The notes under the pieces were generated by a model. It made no database searches and had not been told where the DNA came from. It was given only the letters and a program-made list of their open reading frames with translations. Of a stretch of DNA of 64,000 bases, positions 26,289 through 35,610 are shown piece by piece. Both the position numbers and the translations under genes were made by a program. Source of the DNA: JABDQW01 sp942492025 (GTDB taxonomy: Bacteria; Pseudomonadota; Gammaproteobacteria; SZUA-229); contig CALODJ010000010.1 in assembly GCA_942492025.1 (NCBI GenBank), positions 310,001-374,000 of the forward strand, read 5' to 3'. Within the stretch, counting starts at the first letter, position 1, and every line of letters begins with the position of its first letter.

Positions 26289-26604
26289 TAACACCAAATC
26301 CGCTCGACCAATAGGCGCAAGATTGAAAAAAAACATTTAACGATCATCAGTCAGTTTACACTTTCTTGCAATTTACATATGTTGTAATCCCGGTATGCTT
26401 TTAGCCAGGATCCAGCGTCTTCAGTCACTGGGTTACAGAACAGAAAGTTTGGGATCATGAATACATGTTCTCTTGTAAAGCCGGGAAGTTCGCAAAGGTA
26501 GATGAATATATAATGACGTTGATAAAGGATAAGAAAAATCATCACAACTTTGCGCTCGCTGTGCCTTTGCCAGAAGAGCAGAATTAAACAGACATGAGGA
26601 TTAT
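26289..26604. other. Gene-free 316-bp gap
   Basis: Nothing convincing: no strong hairpin, repeat or short gene. A GAGGA ribosome site for the next gene is at 26594. The open frame on the minus strand overlaps the AI-2E gene start and is not supported. Confidence 0.5.
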
Positions 26605-27720
26605 ATGAATCAGGACGCGATAAACAATTCAATTTTAGTGTTGATGGTGGTTGCCATATCAGCGCTTTTCTTCTCGATGATACACCAGTTCCTGATGGCT
26701 ATCTTTCTTGCCGGGCTGTTCAGTGCGCTGGCGCGCCCGGTCTATCGCCGCTTGAAAATGACCTTCAAGGGGCACCGGCATCTGGCTTCTGTTACCACCT
26801 TGTTGTTGATGAGCATTGTTGTACTGATCCCCCTGATGCTGTTGATCGCGGTTGTGGTGGCGCAGGCGATTGATGTTGGCCAGTCGGTGACACCCTGGAT
26901 CAAGCAGACGATTGAGCAGCCTGACAGGATCTCTGCTTATCTGCAACACCTGCCGTTTTATGATCAGCTGGTGCCTTACCGCGAAGTCATACTGGAAAAA
27001 GCGGGTAAAGTCGTTGGTACAATCAGCAAGTGGATTGTGGGTGGCCTTTCTCAAGCTACACTGGGTACAGCCAACTTTCTGTTCATGTCTTTTGTCTTTC
27101 TGTACACCATGTACTTCTTCCAGATGGATGGTAAAAAGTTGATCAGAAAGATTCTCTACTATCTGCCGCTGAACAGCGACGATGAAAACCTGATGCTGGA
27201 AAAGTTTACCTCGGTAACGCGAGCCACGATTAAGGGAACCCTATTGATCGGCATACTGCAAGGAGGCCTTGCCGGTGGCGCCTTTGCCGTTGCCGGCATA
27301 GACAACGCGGTCTTCTGGGGCACGGTCATGGCGGTGCTGTCGATCATACCGAGTGTCGGTTCGGCGCTGGTGTGGATTCCTGCGTCCATTGTACTGTTTG
27401 TCGAGGGAAGCATTGCAAACGGGGTAGGCCTCCTTCTCTTTTGCGGCGTGGTTGTCGGCAGCCTGGATAATGTATTGCGACCCATGCTCGTGGGTAAAGA
27501 CACAAAGATGCACGAACTGATGATCTTCTTCGGCACCCTGGGCGGCATCATGATGTTTGGTATCGCCGGTATCTTCATTGGCCCTCTGATTGCTTCATTG
27601 TTTGTGACTATCTGGGAGCTTTATGGACTTGCTTTCAGTGACTATTTGCCGGAGGTGCATTCCGTGAAAAGCGCCGCCGATACCGATGATCAAGGTAGCG
27701 ATATCGAGGCAAATCGGTAA
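26605..27720 (+). CDS. AI-2E/UPF0118-family membrane transporter
   Basis: A 371-residue protein with eight predicted membrane segments, two before and six after a soluble region at about residues 85-150. The conserved GxIxGPLIASLF motif near the C-terminus and the PSVGSALVWIPA loop identify PF01594. Members export autoinducer-2 in some bacteria or act as Na+/H+ antiporters in halophiles; either is possible, and the surrounding ion-transport genes favour an ion role. Confidence 0.9.
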   Translation: MNQDAINNSILVLMVVAISALFFSMIHQFLMAIFLAGLFSALARPVYRRLKMTFKGHRHLASVTTLLLMSIVVLIPLMLLIAVVVAQAIDVGQSVTPWIKQTIEQPDRISAYLQHLPFYDQLVPYREVILEKAGKVVGTISKWIVGGLSQATLGTANFLFMSFVFLYTMYFFQMDGKKLIRKILYYLPLNSDDENLMLEKFTSVTRATIKGTLLIGILQGGLAGGAFAVAGIDNAVFWGTVMAVLSIIPSVGSALVWIPASIVLFVEGSIANGVGLLLFCGVVVGSLDNVLRPMLVGKDTKMHELMIFFGTLGGIMMFGIAGIFIGPLIASLFVTIWELYGLAFSDYLPEVHSVKSAADTDDQGSDIEANR

Positions 27721-27900
27721 CTTTTTAGCGATCGACGGATGCGGCTCCTGCTTCGCTCATTGCTTTAATCATTGCAGTCTAGCGCATGTTCTACATCGGT
27801 TGAGCCGTGCTAATCCGCAGTGGAAGTCTGTTGGCCGGTGGTGTTTGATTATTTTTCCCCCTTTGTATAGTCGTCCTGCATACGGGTATAATGCATCACT

Positions 27901-29571
27901 ATGCAACAGGTCCTGATTACCACTGGAATGCTCGCTGGCGGGCTGGGTCTGTTCCTGCTGGCAGTTACTATGATCACCGACGGTCTCAAACTGGCCGCAG
28001 GCCATACCTTGCGAGATCTACTTGGTAAATGGACCCGTTCGCCTGCCCACGGTATTCTGACCGGGCTCTCCATTACCGCCCTTGTGCAGTCATCCAGTGC
28101 AGTAACGGTTGCGACAATAGGTTTTGTTAATGCCGGTCTTCTTACCATGTACCAGGCGCTTGGGGTGGTCTACGGCGCCAACATCGGCACCACCATGACA
28201 GGCTGGCTCGTGGCTATCGTGGGCTTCAAGATAAAAGTGGAAATGTTTGCGTTACCAATGATTGGTATCGGCATGTTACTGCGCTTGACCGGTGGTGATA
28301 GCAGGCGGGCACAGCTGGGTCTGGCCCTGGCAGGGTTCGGTCTGTTTTTCATCGGGATCGACGTGCTCAAGGAGGCTTTTGAGGGTCTTGCTGCCGCCAT
28401 CGATCTGCAAAAGTTAACGCTTGACGGCGTTGCGGCCGTGTTTTTGTTTCTGGGTATAGGTTTTATGATGACTGTGCTGACGCAGTCTTCGAGTGCCGCC
28501 ATCGCAATTACGTTGACAGCGGCTACTGGCGGTATTGTGGGATTGTATGCTGCGGCCGCCATGGTGATCGGCGCCAATGTGGGTACCACGTCTACAGCAG
28601 GATTCGCTGTTATCGGCGCTACACCCAATGCCAAGCGCGTGGCGGCGGCGCACGTGATCTTCAATTTGGCCACCGCTATGGTGGCCCTGCTGATTCTCCC
28701 CGTGCTGATATGGGTCGTCCGGTCCACTGGCAAAATCGTCGGTCTCGAGGATGTTCCAGCGGTAACCCTGGCACTGTTTCATACAACGTTCAATATTCTC
28801 GGTGTCCTGCTGATGTTGCCTGTCAGTAGCCGGTTGGCACGCTTCCTGGATAAACGCTTTGTCACGTTGGAGGAGATCGAAGGACGTCCCCGGTATCTCG
28901 ACAAGACCGTCGCTGTGTCTCCCGCGCTGGCGATCAATGCCCTGGCATTGGAGCAATCGCGGATCGCCAGTATAGCCAGACGTATGGCCACTGAAGTAAT
29001 GAGTTCAGAATCAGGCCCGGGAAAACGCCTTGTCAGTGATCATGTCGCCGCGCAAAAATTGACCGATGCCGTGGCCGCGTTTATCGCGCTGTTAGAAAAG
29101 GAGTCGCTCACCGGTGAAGTTGCTGAGCAGGTGACCAAGGTGTTGCGGGCAGAGCAACACCTGCTTGCTTGCATGGATCAGGCACTGGTGGTCGCCAGGG
29201 CGCAGGCAACACTGGAATACGTAGATGATCCAGTACTGGCGGATCTTCTTTCCCGCTTCCGCTATGAAGTGGTGTATCTGATAGAGCTTGCCAATCATGA
29301 GGCAGAAGGTTTCTCCATAATTGCTTGCGAGGAACAACTGGATAAAATGCAGGTGGCCTATGATGATGTCAAAGCAGCACTGTTACGTGCCGCGGCCGAA
29401 TTGCGCACCCCTGTTCCGGGGATGATCGATACAGTGGAGCAGAATCGTCGTATCCGGCGTATGGCCCGACAGATGGTCAAGGCTGCACATTATCTCAGTG
29501 AATTGTACGTGGTCGCCGGAGTGCACATACCGGAGACCACAGAGCCTGTCGTGCAGAAAAACGGTGCTTGA
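27901..29571 (+). CDS. Na+/phosphate cotransporter family protein with PhoU-like domain
   Basis: A 556-residue protein with two inverted NptA (PF02690) repeats, each with a QSSS motif (LVQSSSAVTVATIGF and LTQSSSAAIAITL) followed by GANIGTT and GANVGTT. The C-terminal 220 residues are helical and PhoU-like. It should couple phosphate movement to the sodium gradient, probably low-affinity and possibly export. A paralogue lies at 58.1 kb. Confidence 0.92.
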   Translation: MQQVLITTGMLAGGLGLFLLAVTMITDGLKLAAGHTLRDLLGKWTRSPAHGILTGLSITALVQSSSAVTVATIGFVNAGLLTMYQALGVVYGANIGTTMTGWLVAIVGFKIKVEMFALPMIGIGMLLRLTGGDSRRAQLGLALAGFGLFFIGIDVLKEAFEGLAAAIDLQKLTLDGVAAVFLFLGIGFMMTVLTQSSSAAIAITLTAATGGIVGLYAAAAMVIGANVGTTSTAGFAVIGATPNAKRVAAAHVIFNLATAMVALLILPVLIWVVRSTGKIVGLEDVPAVTLALFHTTFNILGVLLMLPVSSRLARFLDKRFVTLEEIEGRPRYLDKTVAVSPALAINALALEQSRIASIARRMATEVMSSESGPGKRLVSDHVAAQKLTDAVAAFIALLEKESLTGEVAEQVTKVLRAEQHLLACMDQALVVARAQATLEYVDDPVLADLLSRFRYEVVYLIELANHEAEGFSIIACEEQLDKMQVAYDDVKAALLRAAAELRTPVPGMIDTVEQNRRIRRMARQMVKAAHYLSELYVVAGVHIPETTEPVVQKNGA

Positions 29572-29790
29572 CACAGTTGACCTGTTGTTTGTGAGAGGAG
29601 GTCATAAAGCATCACGTTACTTCGCTCTGACTGCTCTTGTTCAATCCACAATGCTGAAGTCATGAGGTGTTGTGGAAATAATTGGCTTACTTCGTGATGC
29701 TATTTACAGTGAAAATATCCATTAGCATTTGAGCTATGTCTATAAACAGTAAACATCGTATGCCTGAACACATATCTCGTACCGCGTGAC

Positions 29791-30426
29791 TCAACCCGTG
29801 AGAACAGGAAACAGGCCGCGCAGTCCATTGGCCATGATTTCTACTGCAATAGCGGTAAGAATCAAACCAAACAGGCGATTCATTATATTCAAACCAATGG
29901 GGCCGAGCGCGCGGCCTATGGGTACTGCCAGACGGAGCACGGCCCACAATAGTAGTGTCAGCAACAAGATCACGGCAATCACCCAGAGCAGGTGATATTC
30001 CGCACCGGGTCGATGCATCTGGATGATTACGGTACTGATCGACCCGGGGCCTGCAAGCAGGGGGATCGCGATTGGGACAATGGCGATATTTTCGAGGTTC
30101 TGGGCTTCTGCCTTTTCAGCCGATGTTGTGCGCATCTGATCCGGCTGCGCCCGCAACATCTTCAGGGCCATCAGCAGCAAAACGATGCCGCCACCCACGC
30201 GGAACGAGGGCAGGCTGGTACCGAGAGCAGTCAGCATGGCTTCACCAAAAATGGCGGAAAGGCACAACACCACAGCAACAGTCATGGCCGCAAGGGCCAC
30301 TGAGCGGCTACGTTCCTCAGGAGTATAGCCCTGGGTCAGGCTTAAAAAAATAGGGATGGCAGCGAAAGGATCAAGAATCACCAGGAGAGCGGTAAAAAAC
30401 CGGGAGTACTCGGACCAATATTCCAT
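29791..30426 (-). CDS. MarC-family inner-membrane protein
   Basis: A 211-residue protein with six membrane helices and MarC signatures (FFTALLVILDPFAAIPIFLSLT at the start, GPGSISTVI in the middle, NRLFGLILTAIAVEIMANGL at the end). Despite the name, MarC proteins are not proven antibiotic exporters; some transport amino acids. The gene is alone on its strand, convergent with the Na/Pi gene and divergent from the CNNM cluster. Confidence 0.92.
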   Translation of the reverse strand: MEYWSEYSRFFTALLVILDPFAAIPIFLSLTQGYTPEERSRSVALAAMTVAVVLCLSAIFGEAMLTALGTSLPSFRVGGGIVLLLMALKMLRAQPDQMRTTSAEKAEAQNLENIAIVPIAIPLLAGPGSISTVIIQMHRPGAEYHLLWVIAVILLLTLLLWAVLRLAVPIGRALGPIGLNIMNRLFGLILTAIAVEIMANGLRGLFPVLTG

Positions 30427-30529
30427 TACGCAGACACTATAAACATCTAATAAAAGTATAATTGGTTTTTCCGGTATCCTACTCCTAAATTAGTACCTGG
30501 GAAATGCTCTTATAAACCGAGAGGGAAGT

Positions 30530-31160
30530 ATGAGTGGATTGTGGGAAAGTGAATGGCTAGTGTGGCTGGGAATTGTATTTTGCCTGAGCCAGTCGGCGAT
30601 GTTTTCCGGGTTGAATCTGGCATTGTTTGGGTGAAAGTGATATCAATCGCCTGGAAGGTGTTGGTGCGATGAATTTTCTCGCGCTTGATGACCTGATGGT
30701 TTCAGAAGAAGGTGAGACGGTGGATCCATTAAGTATCATCACGCTTCCTCACCAGGATGGTTCACCGGTATTTCCCGACTTTGAAGCCGCTACGGATGAT
30801 CCATTTATTGAAGCAGTGAACGTATCTGGAAAAAAATGGATAATATTTAGCGATGCTGCAGGCGAACCGTCGCTGGTGTTAAATGCTAACGAATTTTTAC
30901 GCACCGCTTTGTTTGGAAAAACAAAGGTAAATATTCGTCAGTTCTGTCATCGCCCTGTTATAGTAAACAATACGCATGTATTGCTCGGCACTGTACTTTC
31001 ACACATGATGTCTACCAGTGGCAATGTCAGTGATGATGTGGTCGAGTATGACCTGGTGCTGGTCTGGGCAGAACAGCGCCGGGTGATTACCGGGTCAGAC
31101 ATTTTGGGGCGACTGCTGCGGGGTGTTACCACTTTGAAGGCGGCATCTACCTTAACTTGA
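30530..31160 (+). pseudogene. Remnant of a CNNM (DUF21)-CBS family protein
   Basis: A start with GAGGGA upstream at 30530 encodes 34 residues typical of a DUF21 N-terminus (CLSQSAMFSGLNLALFG), then stops at TGA 30632. The next frame (+1) reads from DINRLEGVGAMNFLALDDL to 31160 and matches, as I recall, the C-terminal region that follows the CBS pair in one CNNM subfamily (SGKKWIIFSDAAGEP). Most of the membrane domain and both CBS domains, some 200 residues or more, are missing. It lies directly upstream of two intact CNNM genes. The 177-residue frame alone might still be translated. Confidence 0.75.
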
Positions 31161-31195
31161 TAAGTTATGTTGAATACATGCCATAATTAGTTTGG

Positions 31196-32647
31196 ATGAG
31201 TATGGAAAGTTTCGTTCAACAGATCATCGGCTACTGGGATAGCCTACTACAGCTGCTCGCCTTCGATGTTGCATTGTTGCAGGATACCGGGATCGTGCTG
31301 CGCCTGGTGTTGCAGTGCTTTCTGCTGATGGCCTCCGCCTTTTTCTCCAGTTCGGAGACGGCTCTATTTTCACTGTCGAAGCTTGAATTGCGCGAACTGC
31401 GGCGCAATCGTCATCCCATGGCAGAAACCCTGCTTTCACTGCTCGAGCAGCCACGCCGGTTAATTATCTCGATCCTGTGCGGCAATGAAATTATCAATGT
31501 AGCGGCTGCAGCAAACATGACAGCGATCCTGGTATATCTCTATAGCAGTGAGCAGGTGGTGTTGCTCAATATTCTTATCATGGTGCCGATTCTGCTGTTG
31601 TTCGGCGAGGTTACTCCCAAGACGATCGCGGTCACGAATCCAGTCAAGGTCAGTACACATGTCATTGCTAAACCGATGGCTTTCTGGCTACGTCTGGTTG
31701 CGCCTTTTCGATGGTTCATCCGATTATTGTCTGAACGGGTGACTACCTTGCTGGTAGGGCATGAAAAAGTGCCGGAAAACATACTCAATCCCGATGAATT
31801 CCGCAGCCTGGTCGAAGAAGTGGTAGCCAGTGGCGAACTCAAAGCCACCGAGCGCATTCTTATTGATAATCTGCTGGCAGCCGGTTCAACCGAAATTGTG
31901 GAGATCATGATTCCACGCACCCGTGCCGCTTATATAGATGCAAACCTGAGTTTGCCTGAGATGGTGGAGAATGTAAGGCAATTGCGCCACAGGCGCATTC
32001 CCGTTTACCGAGGAAACAGGGATACACTGGTCGGCATGATCCACGCCGAAAACCTGATGCAGATGGCGCTGGATGATGTTGATTTCAGTCTTCTGAGGCC
32101 GGAGGATGTGCTGCAGCCGGTCATCATGGTGCCGCCAACCAAGAAGGTTGACGAAATGTTCGAGTTCTTTCTTCAGCATAATGCCCAGGCTGCGGTTGTG
32201 CTCAATGAATTCGGCGGTATCGATGGCCTTGTTACTCTGAAGCGAGTGATCAACTTCATCTTTGGACATGCCAGCGGCGAAGAACCCTTCAGCGACATGT
32301 TTACCGAGCCTGTGCCGGGCGTGTTTGAGGTTGATGGCAGTCTGAAACTAACAGATTTCAATACCATCACAAACTACGGTCTGATCGATAGCCGCATGAC
32401 GACGATCAGCGGCGTGCTACTGCGCCATCTCGACCGTTTACCCTCGGTGGGTGACGAGGTGGTGGTCGAGGGAGTGCGCCTTCAGGTTCTGGCAGTGGAA
32501 GGACATCGGATAACCCGATTGCGGGCCATGCCTATTACTCAGAAGACTAAAGGGATTGCTGCTGATGCAGACGAACAGACTTCAAGCGAGACAACGGCTG
32601 TGGAGCAAGTAGAAGATAAACAGCCGGGGCGGGAGGTCAAAAAGTAA
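31196..32647 (+). CDS. CNNM/CorC-family transporter (hemolysin-like)
   Basis: A 483-residue protein with the DUF21/CNNM membrane domain (about residues 25-200, FFSSSETALFSLSKLELREL and GEVTPKTIAV), a CBS pair (about 215-345, IMIPRTRAAYID and VLNEFGGIDGLVTLKRV) and a CorC_HlyC domain (about 360-435). Members mediate Mg2+ efflux or sense it through the CBS pair. Its stop overlaps the start of the next CNNM gene by one base (TAATG), so the two are translationally coupled and may form a heterodimer. Confidence 0.93.
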   Translation: MSMESFVQQIIGYWDSLLQLLAFDVALLQDTGIVLRLVLQCFLLMASAFFSSSETALFSLSKLELRELRRNRHPMAETLLSLLEQPRRLIISILCGNEIINVAAAANMTAILVYLYSSEQVVLLNILIMVPILLLFGEVTPKTIAVTNPVKVSTHVIAKPMAFWLRLVAPFRWFIRLLSERVTTLLVGHEKVPENILNPDEFRSLVEEVVASGELKATERILIDNLLAAGSTEIVEIMIPRTRAAYIDANLSLPEMVENVRQLRHRRIPVYRGNRDTLVGMIHAENLMQMALDDVDFSLLRPEDVLQPVIMVPPTKKVDEMFEFFLQHNAQAAVVLNEFGGIDGLVTLKRVINFIFGHASGEEPFSDMFTEPVPGVFEVDGSLKLTDFNTITNYGLIDSRMTTISGVLLRHLDRLPSVGDEVVVEGVRLQVLAVEGHRITRLRAMPITQKTKGIAADADEQTSSETTAVEQVEDKQPGREVKK

Positions 32648-33909
32648 TGGATAGCCTGCTGATCCTGCTGGTGATGGTCCCGTTAATGCTATTGCAGGGA
32701 TTTTTCTCAGGTTCCGAAATAGCACTGGTGAATGCTGACAAGTTCAAGATGAAGCATCTTGCCAGTTTGGGCAATAAAGGGGCGCAGCTATATATGAAGA
32801 TGTTCCAGCGCCCTGAGGTCATTCTCGGTACAACACTGGTTGGAACCAATATATCGATCGTGGCACTGACTACCCTTGCGACTTTGCTGATGATACAGCT
32901 GTTCGGTGCTTATGGTGACCTGCTGGCCTTCATCATCTTTACACCCTTGTTTCTTGTGTTTGGCGAGGTTGTTCCCAAGAGTGTGTACCAGCAGAAAGCA
33001 AATGTGCTGGCGCCAATCGTCATTTTTCCACTGCGATTGTTTTCCCTGTTGTTCTACCCTCTTGTGTTTATTTTTTCCCATTTGGCACGATTTGCAGCAC
33101 GCCTGGTTGGAGTTAAACCATCGCACGGCAGCCTCTTTATCACACGTGAACAGGTGCGGATGATACTGGAGGACACCGAAGCGATGGCTAATGTTGATGT
33201 GTTCGACCGGGATCGCCTGATCCGCGCCGTACGCTTCGCTGAGACTACAGTTGCTGATGTGATGATCCCCATTGCCGAGGTCAGCATGCTGAGTCATCGA
33301 CAGAGCATAGACGAGGCCATAATGATTGCACGGCAACACGGCTATTTTCGCCTGCCGGTGTATGAAGACGAGCCCGGAAATATACTCGGTGTGGTCGTTC
33401 TCAGTATCTGGGAGCTGATGGATCCGCAATTGAAATCAAAATCAGTGGAGCAGCTGCGCACGCCGGTGTGCTATGTCGTGGAAAACCAGCCGGTTGATGA
33501 AATACTGGATGAATTGCAGCAGCGCGACGATCACATGGCCATCGTCGTCGATGAGTTTGGCTCCGCCATGGGCATCATCACGCTGGAGGATGTGTTGGAG
33601 CGTGTAGTCGGAGATGTGATCAATATCGGCTACAGCTATGAGGCTTACATACCTCGACACAAGGGAAAAATAGAAAAGCTGGGTACGGAACGTTACAGGA
33701 TTGATGGCAGGGTGCTGGTGTCTGATGTGGCCAATGGCACTGGTATTCTGCTTACCGATACGATGATGCATACCATTGGTGGAGTGTTGATGCACAAACT
33801 TCGTCATCTACCCCGGCCGGGTGAATCAGTCATCATCTCAGGATATCGCTTTATTGCTGATGAGGTTACAGAAAAAGCCGTGCAGAGCATTATTGTAGAG
33901 CCGGAATGA
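32647..33909 (+). CDS. CNNM/CorC-family transporter, second of a pair
   Basis: A 420-residue protein: DUF21 domain (FFSGSEIALVNADKFKMKHL, GEVVPKSVYQQKA), CBS pair (VMIPIAEVSMLSH, VVDEFGSAMGIITLEDVLERV) and a short CorC_HlyC domain. It shares only family-level similarity with its upstream partner, so it is not a recent duplicate. The stop is followed by the 42-bp CTAGCCCGC palindrome, beyond which lies the convergent Mrp operon. Confidence 0.93.
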   Translation: MDSLLILLVMVPLMLLQGFFSGSEIALVNADKFKMKHLASLGNKGAQLYMKMFQRPEVILGTTLVGTNISIVALTTLATLLMIQLFGAYGDLLAFIIFTPLFLVFGEVVPKSVYQQKANVLAPIVIFPLRLFSLLFYPLVFIFSHLARFAARLVGVKPSHGSLFITREQVRMILEDTEAMANVDVFDRDRLIRAVRFAETTVADVMIPIAEVSMLSHRQSIDEAIMIARQHGYFRLPVYEDEPGNILGVVVLSIWELMDPQLKSKSVEQLRTPVCYVVENQPVDEILDELQQRDDHMAIVVDEFGSAMGIITLEDVLERVVGDVINIGYSYEAYIPRHKGKIEKLGTERYRIDGRVLVSDVANGTGILLTDTMMHTIGGVLMHKLRHLPRPGESVIISGYRFIADEVTEKAVQSIIVEPE

Positions 33910-33928
33910 TATTGGTCATCGCAGTAGG

Positions 33929-33970
33929 CTAGCCCGCATTTCTCACCAGAGGGTGAGAATTGCGGGCTAG
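33929..33970. repeat. Minimal CTAGCCCGC palindrome between convergent genes
   Basis: CTAGCCCGCATTTCTCACC and its inverse (one mismatch) are separated by four bases, so the element is just two ends joined. It can fold in both directions and is placed to act as a bidirectional terminator. Its right-hand CTA (33967-33969) is the stop codon of the Mrp-type gene on the minus strand. Confidence 0.85.
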
Positions 33971-35610
33971 GTGTTCTCTCGCAATAACAGGAATAAACCT
34001 ATCACCAGAAACAGAAGCAATAGTACAGCGACCTGCCATTTTCCCAGAAAACGTTCCGGCAATGCGATAGCGACAGGTGTTGCCCGCGGATGCAGTAACG
34101 CGGTAGCTTCTTGTTTATGTTCATCGTGCCCGATATGGGGTGACAGTATGGGTTTTAGCAGTTTTTCAATGGGCACCAGAATGTCACCGGGAGGTAAGCT
34201 GGGAATGATGCCGAGTAACCGCGCGAGTTTTCCTGTGAAAACAATCCATGCCAGTATGGCTGCCAGCAGTAACGGCCAGGTCGCGCTCCACAAGACCTCT
34301 ATCCAGACGATTGACAGCGGCGACAGCCATGGAAGCAGTAACAGTGCGGCCAGCAGAGGCCCCCAAACGAATGACGAAGTTTGCTCCTGCGCATTTTTTT
34401 CGAAGCTGAGATAAAGAAAACGCGCCATCAGCAATGCCGTACCCACTGAGCTCAAGGGGAGCAACCATGGGATCAGCGCTGTCCAGAAATCAGGCAGCTG
34501 ATATAACTGCGTTTTGAGTGATGCCTTCACCAGCGCGCCACTGGTGAGCGGCAATCCCGCGAGTGCCAGTGCAGGCAGCCACAGGCCTGCACGCGCCCAG
34601 CCGTGTATCCCCAGGCCATGGAACAAGGCACCTTTGGCCAGGGCATGATGCAAGGCATACAGAATAAGTACTGACTCGATCAACGGCCAGTTATCCGGGT
34701 AGGCCAGCCCGGCGCCGATACCCAGCATCATAACGCCCATCTGGCTGATGCTAGAATAGGCGAGCAGCGACCTTGCTTCGCGTTGGGTCAGGCCGACGGC
34801 GACACTATAGAACACAGCGAATGCACCGACAACGACAAAGATCGTTGACCACGCCGGTATCTCCACTTGCCCCAATGGCAGGAAACGAAGCCAGCCGTAT
34901 AATCCCAGGTGAAACAGGGCGCCTGCCATGGGCACTGCTGCAGCCAGCGGCGCTGAAGCGTAGGCAGGCGGCAGCGCCATGTGCAACAACGGTACGCCCG
35001 CTTTGATGCCGAATCCTATAAACAGCAGCGACATCAGCAGGTGCTGGGGTACCCGGTCTTTGACGTGTTCCAGATCGAGGGTGCCGGCACTGTCTGCGAT
35101 CAGCATCATTGCAGTAAGCAGTATCATCTCACCCAGAATTGCAAACACCAGGTATACTTTTGCAGCCCGGTTCGCAGACACGGTCTGCCAGTGAATGATC
35201 ATGCCGAATGAGGCCAGGCTCATGATGGCATAGGCAAGAAAAAAGGCGGGCAGGTCCTGTACGAGCAGTACCATAAAATTACCGGCCATGGTTACCAGGA
35301 ACCAGACACTGAAGCGCAGCCGCCCGGTCTCAGGCAGTGACAGGCTTCCACTGAACCAGAGCACGGAAGAAAACAGCAGATAGACACGGCTCAGATCGTC
35401 CGTACCGATTGTTGAGCCCAGCAGCAGCCACGACAATGACAGTTCAGAATCCGATGTCAGCCACAGGGAGGCAAGCAGGGCCGGGACCGGGGCAGATGGT
35501 ACAAGCCTCAGTACTGTGTTACGCCCAACAGGTAGAGCAAGCGCCAGAGCCAGCAGCAGAGGCCATGCCGGTGTAAATAACAGCAGCGTGTATTCAACGA
35601 AGGGCGTCAT
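33967..35610 (-). CDS. Proton-conducting NuoL/M/N-like subunit, last gene of Mrp operon
   Basis: A 547-residue polytopic protein (about 14 helices) of the complex I/Mrp antiporter-subunit family, the most diverged of the three in this operon. The usual lysine-containing motif reads GIKAGVPLLHMALPPAYASAP. A soluble loop near residue 480 and a final helix follow. It starts four bases inside the upstream gene (ATGA overlap). Its stop codon TAG is contributed by the adjacent palindromic repeat. It probably adds a third ion channel to the complex. Confidence 0.85.
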   Translation of the reverse strand: MTPFVEYTLLLFTPAWPLLLALALALPVGRNTVLRLVPSAPVPALLASLWLTSDSELSLSWLLLGSTIGTDDLSRVYLLFSSVLWFSGSLSLPETGRLRFSVWFLVTMAGNFMVLLVQDLPAFFLAYAIMSLASFGMIIHWQTVSANRAAKVYLVFAILGEMILLTAMMLIADSAGTLDLEHVKDRVPQHLLMSLLFIGFGIKAGVPLLHMALPPAYASAPLAAAVPMAGALFHLGLYGWLRFLPLGQVEIPAWSTIFVVVGAFAVFYSVAVGLTQREARSLLAYSSISQMGVMMLGIGAGLAYPDNWPLIESVLILYALHHALAKGALFHGLGIHGWARAGLWLPALALAGLPLTSGALVKASLKTQLYQLPDFWTALIPWLLPLSSVGTALLMARFLYLSFEKNAQEQTSSFVWGPLLAALLLLPWLSPLSIVWIEVLWSATWPLLLAAILAWIVFTGKLARLLGIIPSLPPGDILVPIEKLLKPILSPHIGHDEHKQEATALLHPRATPVAIALPERFLGKWQVAVLLLLFLVIGLFLLLRENT

